A stretch of 64,000 nt of DNA, taken from positions 868,001 to 932,000 of the forward strand of contig CAVZYN010000002.1 of the NCBI GenBank assembly GCA_963779515.1, written 5' to 3'. The stretch comes from CAVZYN01 sp963779515 (GTDB lineage Bacteria; Pseudomonadota; Alphaproteobacteria; Rhizobiales; Hyphomicrobiaceae). The notes under the pieces are model-generated. The model saw only the letters and a list, made by a program, of their open reading frames with translations. It ran no database searches and was not told where the DNA came from. The position numbers and the translations under genes are program-made. Shown one piece after another: positions 61,100 to 64,000 of the stretch; within the stretch, counting starts at the first letter, position 1; each line of letters opens with the position of its first letter.

Positions 61100-62797
61100 A
61101 TGGCCGGCGGGGGATTACGGGTACTCATTGTCGGCGGCTATGGCACGTTCGGCGGCCGGCTCGTGGACCTGCTGCTTGACGACCCGCGCCTGACGCTCAT
61201 CATTGCCGGCCGCAACGCGGAGGCGGCGCGCGCGTTCTGTGAGCGCTTTTCAGCGGCGACGCTGGTGCCCGCCGTATTCGATCGCGGGGGCGTGCTCGAG
61301 GGCCAGTTGCTCGATCTCAATCCCGACATCGTCGTCGATGCGAGTGGGCCGTTTCAAAACTATGGCGCGGATCCTTACGCGCTGCCGCGGGCGGCGATTG
61401 CGGTTGGCGCTGACTACATCGATCTGGCGGATGCGGCCGCGTTCGTCGACGGCATCGGCGCGCTGGATGATGCCGCGCGCGGCGCTGGGCGCACCGTCTT
61501 GTCGGGGGCGTCGAGTTTTCCGGTGCTGACGGCGGCGGTGGTCCGGCACCTGACCAAGACCTTGACGCAGATCGACCGGATCGAAGCTGGCATCGCGCCG
61601 TCGCCATATGCGGGCGTCGGGCTCAATGTCATTCGCGCCATCGCGAGCTATGCCGGCAAGCCCGTTCGCATCATGGAGAACGGCGCGCGGATCGGCCGGC
61701 CGGGCTTCGTCGACAGCCGCCGCATGACGATCGCGGTGCCGGGCACGGTGCCGCTGCCGCCGATCCGGTTTGGCTTGGCCGAGGTGCCGGATCTCGAGAC
61801 CCTGGCGAAGGACTGGCCGGCCGCGCGCGACATCTGGATGGGCGCGGGGCCGACGCCGGCGGCGTTGCATCGGCTGCTTTGGGCGGCAGGCCAACTCGTG
61901 CACTGGCGGGTGCTGCCGTCGCTCGCACCGCTCGCGCCGTTGATGCATCGGGTGATCAATACCGTGCGCTGGGGCGAGCATCGTGGCGGCATGATGGTTG
62001 CGGTGACCGGGCAGGGTGCCGAGGGCGTGGAAACGCGCAGTTGGCATCTTTTGGCCGAGGGTGAGCGCGGGCCCTTCATTCCCTCGATGGGCGCGGAAGC
62101 GTTGATCCGGCAGGCGGTCGATGGGCGGATGCCGCGGCCGGGCGCCCGTTCGGCGCATCACGATCTCGAGCTTGCCGACTACGACGCGCTGTTTGCCAAG
62201 CGCGGGATCACGACGGGGTTTCGTGTTGAAGGCGCCGGGACCGCGCGGCGCCCGGCACAGCCAACGCCCTACGAGACCGTGCTCGGCTCTTCCTACGCGC
62301 GATTGGCGCCACCGATCCAGGCCTTGCATCGGTTCGAGTACGGCGCGACGTACAAGGGCCGCTCGCACGTGACGGACGCGGGCAACGTGTGGGCGCGCGT
62401 GGTGGCGCGGATCGTTGGGTTTCCAACCGGCATGGCCGATTGCCAGGTCGAGGTGCAGCTTTCGCGGCGCGATGGCGTCGAAACGTGGCGGCGCACGTTC
62501 GGATCACAAAGTTTCCTGTCGACACAAGAGGCGGGCAAGGGCCGTTTCGCGCATTTGATCGTCGAGCGGTTTGGGCCACTGGCGTTCGGTCTTGCGATCG
62601 TCGAGGACGCGGGCCGTTTGCGGCTCGTGTTCCGGCGCTGGTCGGCGTTCGGGTGTCCGATGCCACGGGCGTTGGCGCCGCGCACCCTCGCGTTCGAGCA
62701 CGACGCGGACGGGCGGTTCAATTTTTCAGTCGATATCGCGTTGCCGCTGCTCGGGCGCTTGGTGAAATACGAGGGCTGGTTGGAACGGGTGGGGTGA
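61100..62797 (+). CDS. Saccharopine dehydrogenase-like / DUF4166 fusion
   Basis: A 565-residue two-domain protein. Residues 1-370: Rossmann-type saccharopine-dehydrogenase-like domain (LRVLIVGGYGTFGGRLVDLL, DVVDASGPF-type strand reading IVVDASGPFQNYGAD, and ADYIDLADAAAFVDGI). Residues about 395-560: DUF4166 (YARLAPPIQALHRFEYGATY, GFPTGMADCQVEVQLSRRDG, VETWRRTFGSQSFLST, RFNFSVDIALPLLGRLVKYE), a beta-rich domain of unknown role. Fusions of this kind are recurrent in proteobacteria; no activity has been shown. It starts 28 bases after the dioxygenase gene. Confidence 0.9.
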   Translation: MAGGGLRVLIVGGYGTFGGRLVDLLLDDPRLTLIIAGRNAEAARAFCERFSAATLVPAVFDRGGVLEGQLLDLNPDIVVDASGPFQNYGADPYALPRAAIAVGADYIDLADAAAFVDGIGALDDAARGAGRTVLSGASSFPVLTAAVVRHLTKTLTQIDRIEAGIAPSPYAGVGLNVIRAIASYAGKPVRIMENGARIGRPGFVDSRRMTIAVPGTVPLPPIRFGLAEVPDLETLAKDWPAARDIWMGAGPTPAALHRLLWAAGQLVHWRVLPSLAPLAPLMHRVINTVRWGEHRGGMMVAVTGQGAEGVETRSWHLLAEGERGPFIPSMGAEALIRQAVDGRMPRPGARSAHHDLELADYDALFAKRGITTGFRVEGAGTARRPAQPTPYETVLGSSYARLAPPIQALHRFEYGATYKGRSHVTDAGNVWARVVARIVGFPTGMADCQVEVQLSRRDGVETWRRTFGSQSFLSTQEAGKGRFAHLIVERFGPLAFGLAIVEDAGRLRLVFRRWSAFGCPMPRALAPRTLAFEHDADGRFNFSVDIALPLLGRLVKYEGWLERVG

Positions 62798-62826
62798 TGC
62801 CTCGATCGATCCGCCGCACCAGCGGG

Positions 62827-62865
62827 GCCGCCCATGGTTCGACAGGCTCACCATGAGGCGGGTCG
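62827..62865. repeat. Fragment of the TTCGACAGGCTCA palindromic repeat
   Basis: GCCGCCCATGGTTCGACAGG then CTCACCATGAGGCGGG. One base short of identity with the left arm of 19475-19562; the right arm is missing. It lies in the gap between the DUF4166 fusion and the second RraA gene. Confidence 0.85.
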
Positions 62866-62936
62866 AGTGGGCTTGAAATTCGCGTCGAACCCAGCGCCAA
62901 TGGCCTGGAATGCCAATAGGGCCTTGGGAGTGAGCC

Positions 62937-63596
62937 ATGTCCGCAATCGATCTCGCGGTGATCCGCGAAGAATTGTTCGTCTCCGTGCTCTCGGACTGTC
63001 TCGACGCGGTCGGCGTCATGGATCAAGCGATGCCGTCGCGGATTCGACCGCTGGACGAGGGGCTGGTGATGGCCGGGCGGGCGCGGACGGCGGCGTTCAT
63101 GGAGGTCTATCATCATGACGCTGGCACCAATCCCTATGATCTCGAGATCGGACTGGTCGACAGCTTGAAGCCCGGCGAAATCCCGGTGTTTGCGTGCTCC
63201 AACCCGGCGCGGGTGGCGCCGTGGGGCGAGCTGCTCTCGACGGCGGCGAAGGTGCGCGGCGCGGCGGGCGCGCTGATGGACGGCTGCACGCGCGATGTGC
63301 GCGCGATCCGGGCGATGGGGTTTCCCGTGTTTCACGGCGGCATTGCCCCGCTCGACAGCAAGGGACGCGGCCGCATCATGGCGGTCGATGTGCCGATCGA
63401 ATGTGCGGGCGTGAAAGTTGCGCCGGGCGATTTGATCGTCGGCGATGCGGATGGCGTCGTTGTCATCCCGAAGCGCGTCGAGGCGGAGGTGTTGCGGCTC
63501 GCGTTCGAGAAGGTGACGGGCGAGAAGAACACGCTCGCCGACTTGCAACGTGGCGACAAACTCGCGGATGTTTTCGCGCGGTACGGGATTTTGTAG
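62937..63596 (+). CDS. RraA-family lyase, copy 2
   Basis: A 219-residue RraA-like protein: SVLSDCLDAVGVMDQAMPSR, MAGRARTAAFMEVYHHDAGT, LSTAAKVRGAAGALMDGCTR with DVRAIRAMGFPVFHGGI, and APGDLIVGDADGVVVIPKRV. The metal-site Arg-Asp is in CTRDVRAI. It is clearly diverged from the copy at 57124 (about one third identical by eye), so the two probably act on different acids. ATG 62937; GGGAGTGAGCC lies upstream. Confidence 0.94.
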   Translation: MSAIDLAVIREELFVSVLSDCLDAVGVMDQAMPSRIRPLDEGLVMAGRARTAAFMEVYHHDAGTNPYDLEIGLVDSLKPGEIPVFACSNPARVAPWGELLSTAAKVRGAAGALMDGCTRDVRAIRAMGFPVFHGGIAPLDSKGRGRIMAVDVPIECAGVKVAPGDLIVGDADGVVVIPKRVEAEVLRLAFEKVTGEKNTLADLQRGDKLADVFARYGIL

Positions 63597-63600
63597 ACTT

Positions 63601-63754
63601 GTAGGTTGGGTTAGCGCGGGTAAAAAATGGCGAGGATATGTGGACGTGGAACCGCGCGTAACCCAACAGCGCGCAAGCGATGGAAGTGTTGGGTTACGCG
63701 TGGATATGGACACTGGTCTCTCATCGACAGCAGGGCCACGCTAACCCAACCTAC
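63601..63754. repeat. Nested palindromic element (GTTGGGTTA family), complete copy B
   Basis: 154 bp. Outer arms GTAGGTTGGGTTAGCG (63601-63616) and CGCTAACCCAACCTAC (63739-63754), identical to copy A; inner arms CGCGTAACCCAAC (63655-63667) and GTTGGGTTACGCG (63688-63700), perfect. It starts 4 bases after the RraA stop, and its right end covers the stop codon of the opposing gene. Confidence 0.95.
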
Positions 63755-64000
63755 ATCTCCTCGAATCCCGCGGTTGTGCGGGCGGCGGCGTGGCCGGGGC
63801 TTGCGAGCAGCGCGATCAGTTCTCGGGCGAGATCGGGTGCGGCGGAATTTGTCGCAACGGCCGCCGTGTAGGTCGTCGCGAGTTCGAACTCCTTCGGTAG
63901 CAGGCCGGCGGAGGCGACCCCGGGGATGGTCAAAATCTCGGTGATCTGGGTCGAACCGATCGGGCGGCGTTCAGGGCTGGCGGCGAGCGCGCGCATGGCG
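63751..64000 (-). CDS. ModA-like substrate-binding protein, C-terminal part
   Basis: The last 82 or so residues of a periplasmic binding protein; the start lies beyond the window. RRPIGSTQITEILTIPGVAS, AGLLPKEFELATTYTAAVAT and ARELIALLASPGHAAARTTA match the end of the molybdate-type (ModA-like) receptors seen beside catabolic genes in rhizobia. Those relatives are rarely true molybdate carriers. Its TAG stop (63751-63753) is part of the palindromic element, so the final residues GFEEM may differ from the ancestral end. Confidence 0.82.
   Translation of the reverse strand, partial: AMRALAASPERRPIGSTQITEILTIPGVASAGLLPKEFELATTYTAAVATNSAAPDLARELIALLASPGHAAARTTAGFEEM

Overview
The window is a high-GC (roughly two thirds G+C by eye) chromosomal segment of an alphaproteobacterium, most likely of the order Hyphomicrobiales (Rhizobiales). 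This is inferred from the style of the conserved proteins: GyrA with an Asn at the quinolone-pocket position before helix IV, DUF1491, a YcgN-type cysteine-cluster protein, a 60-residue ATILEF-type small protein, DUF1254/DUF1214 proteins and abundant intergenic palindromes typical of the group. No rRNA, tRNA, CRISPR array, transposase or phage gene was recognised. It is an ordinary chromosome region with several small accessory islands, not a plasmid or prophage.

Layout. 0-9 kb: a bactofilin fused to a cadherin-like domain, hemF, a frameshifted ABC exporter, an Xre/MbcA-ParS + RES toxin-antitoxin pair with a readable promoter and operator, a MetE-like methyltransferase, a Bug/TctC solute receptor, a second two-gene toxin-antitoxin-like module, and a PRC-barrel protein. 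9-19 kb: gyrA, small conserved proteins, a PBP1A-DUF1214-DUF1254 operon, ycgN-like, and a Clp-N-like/Ser-rich/DUF4332 fusion. 19-29 kb: a repeat-rich kilobase, glnS, a DUF559 endonuclease, aldo/keto reductase, a Tat amidohydrolase, a BaiN-like flavoprotein, a broken periplasmic-binding-protein gene with a DapA-family lyase, and a dihaem cytochrome c. 29-40 kb: a lectin-like secreted protein, an FMN hydroxyacid oxidase, both aconitase-X subunits, DUF302, a Tat metallo-beta-lactamase-fold protein, then a lipid block (fadD-like ligase with a MerR regulator, divergent from an acyl carrier protein and a ketosynthase). 41-48 kb: iolDE (inositol catabolism), an orphan BrnA-like antitoxin, a medium-chain acyl-CoA ligase and a FadJ-like bifunctional beta-oxidation enzyme. 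48-57 kb: secreted small proteins, a YncE-like propeller, hydantoinase/dihydropyrimidinase, then the EF-P maturation locus epmB / epmA / efp, with an AbiEii-like two-gene module sitting inside it, and a Uma2 nuclease. 57-64 kb: a catabolic cluster with two RraA-family lyases, an unaccompanied TRAP large permease, an SDR, a TauD-type dioxygenase, a saccharopine-dehydrogenase/DUF4166 fusion and the end of a ModA-like binding protein.

Two things stand out at window scale. First, at least five sequence families of nested palindromic intergenic elements (about 90-240 bp) punctuate gene ends; some supply a stop codon (ModA-like gene) or the Shine-Dalgarno sequence (metallo-beta-lactamase gene) of neighbours. 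Second, about eleven single-base indels break at least eight otherwise well-preserved genes while long housekeeping genes stay intact. Either the assembly carries uncorrected indels or accessory genes here are decaying. The best candidates for little-described biology are the overlapping two-gene module at 7.2-8.0 kb, the bactofilin-cadherin fusion, the Clp-N/DUF4332 fusion, the ACP-ketosynthase/ligase-MerR block, and the nested palindrome families.
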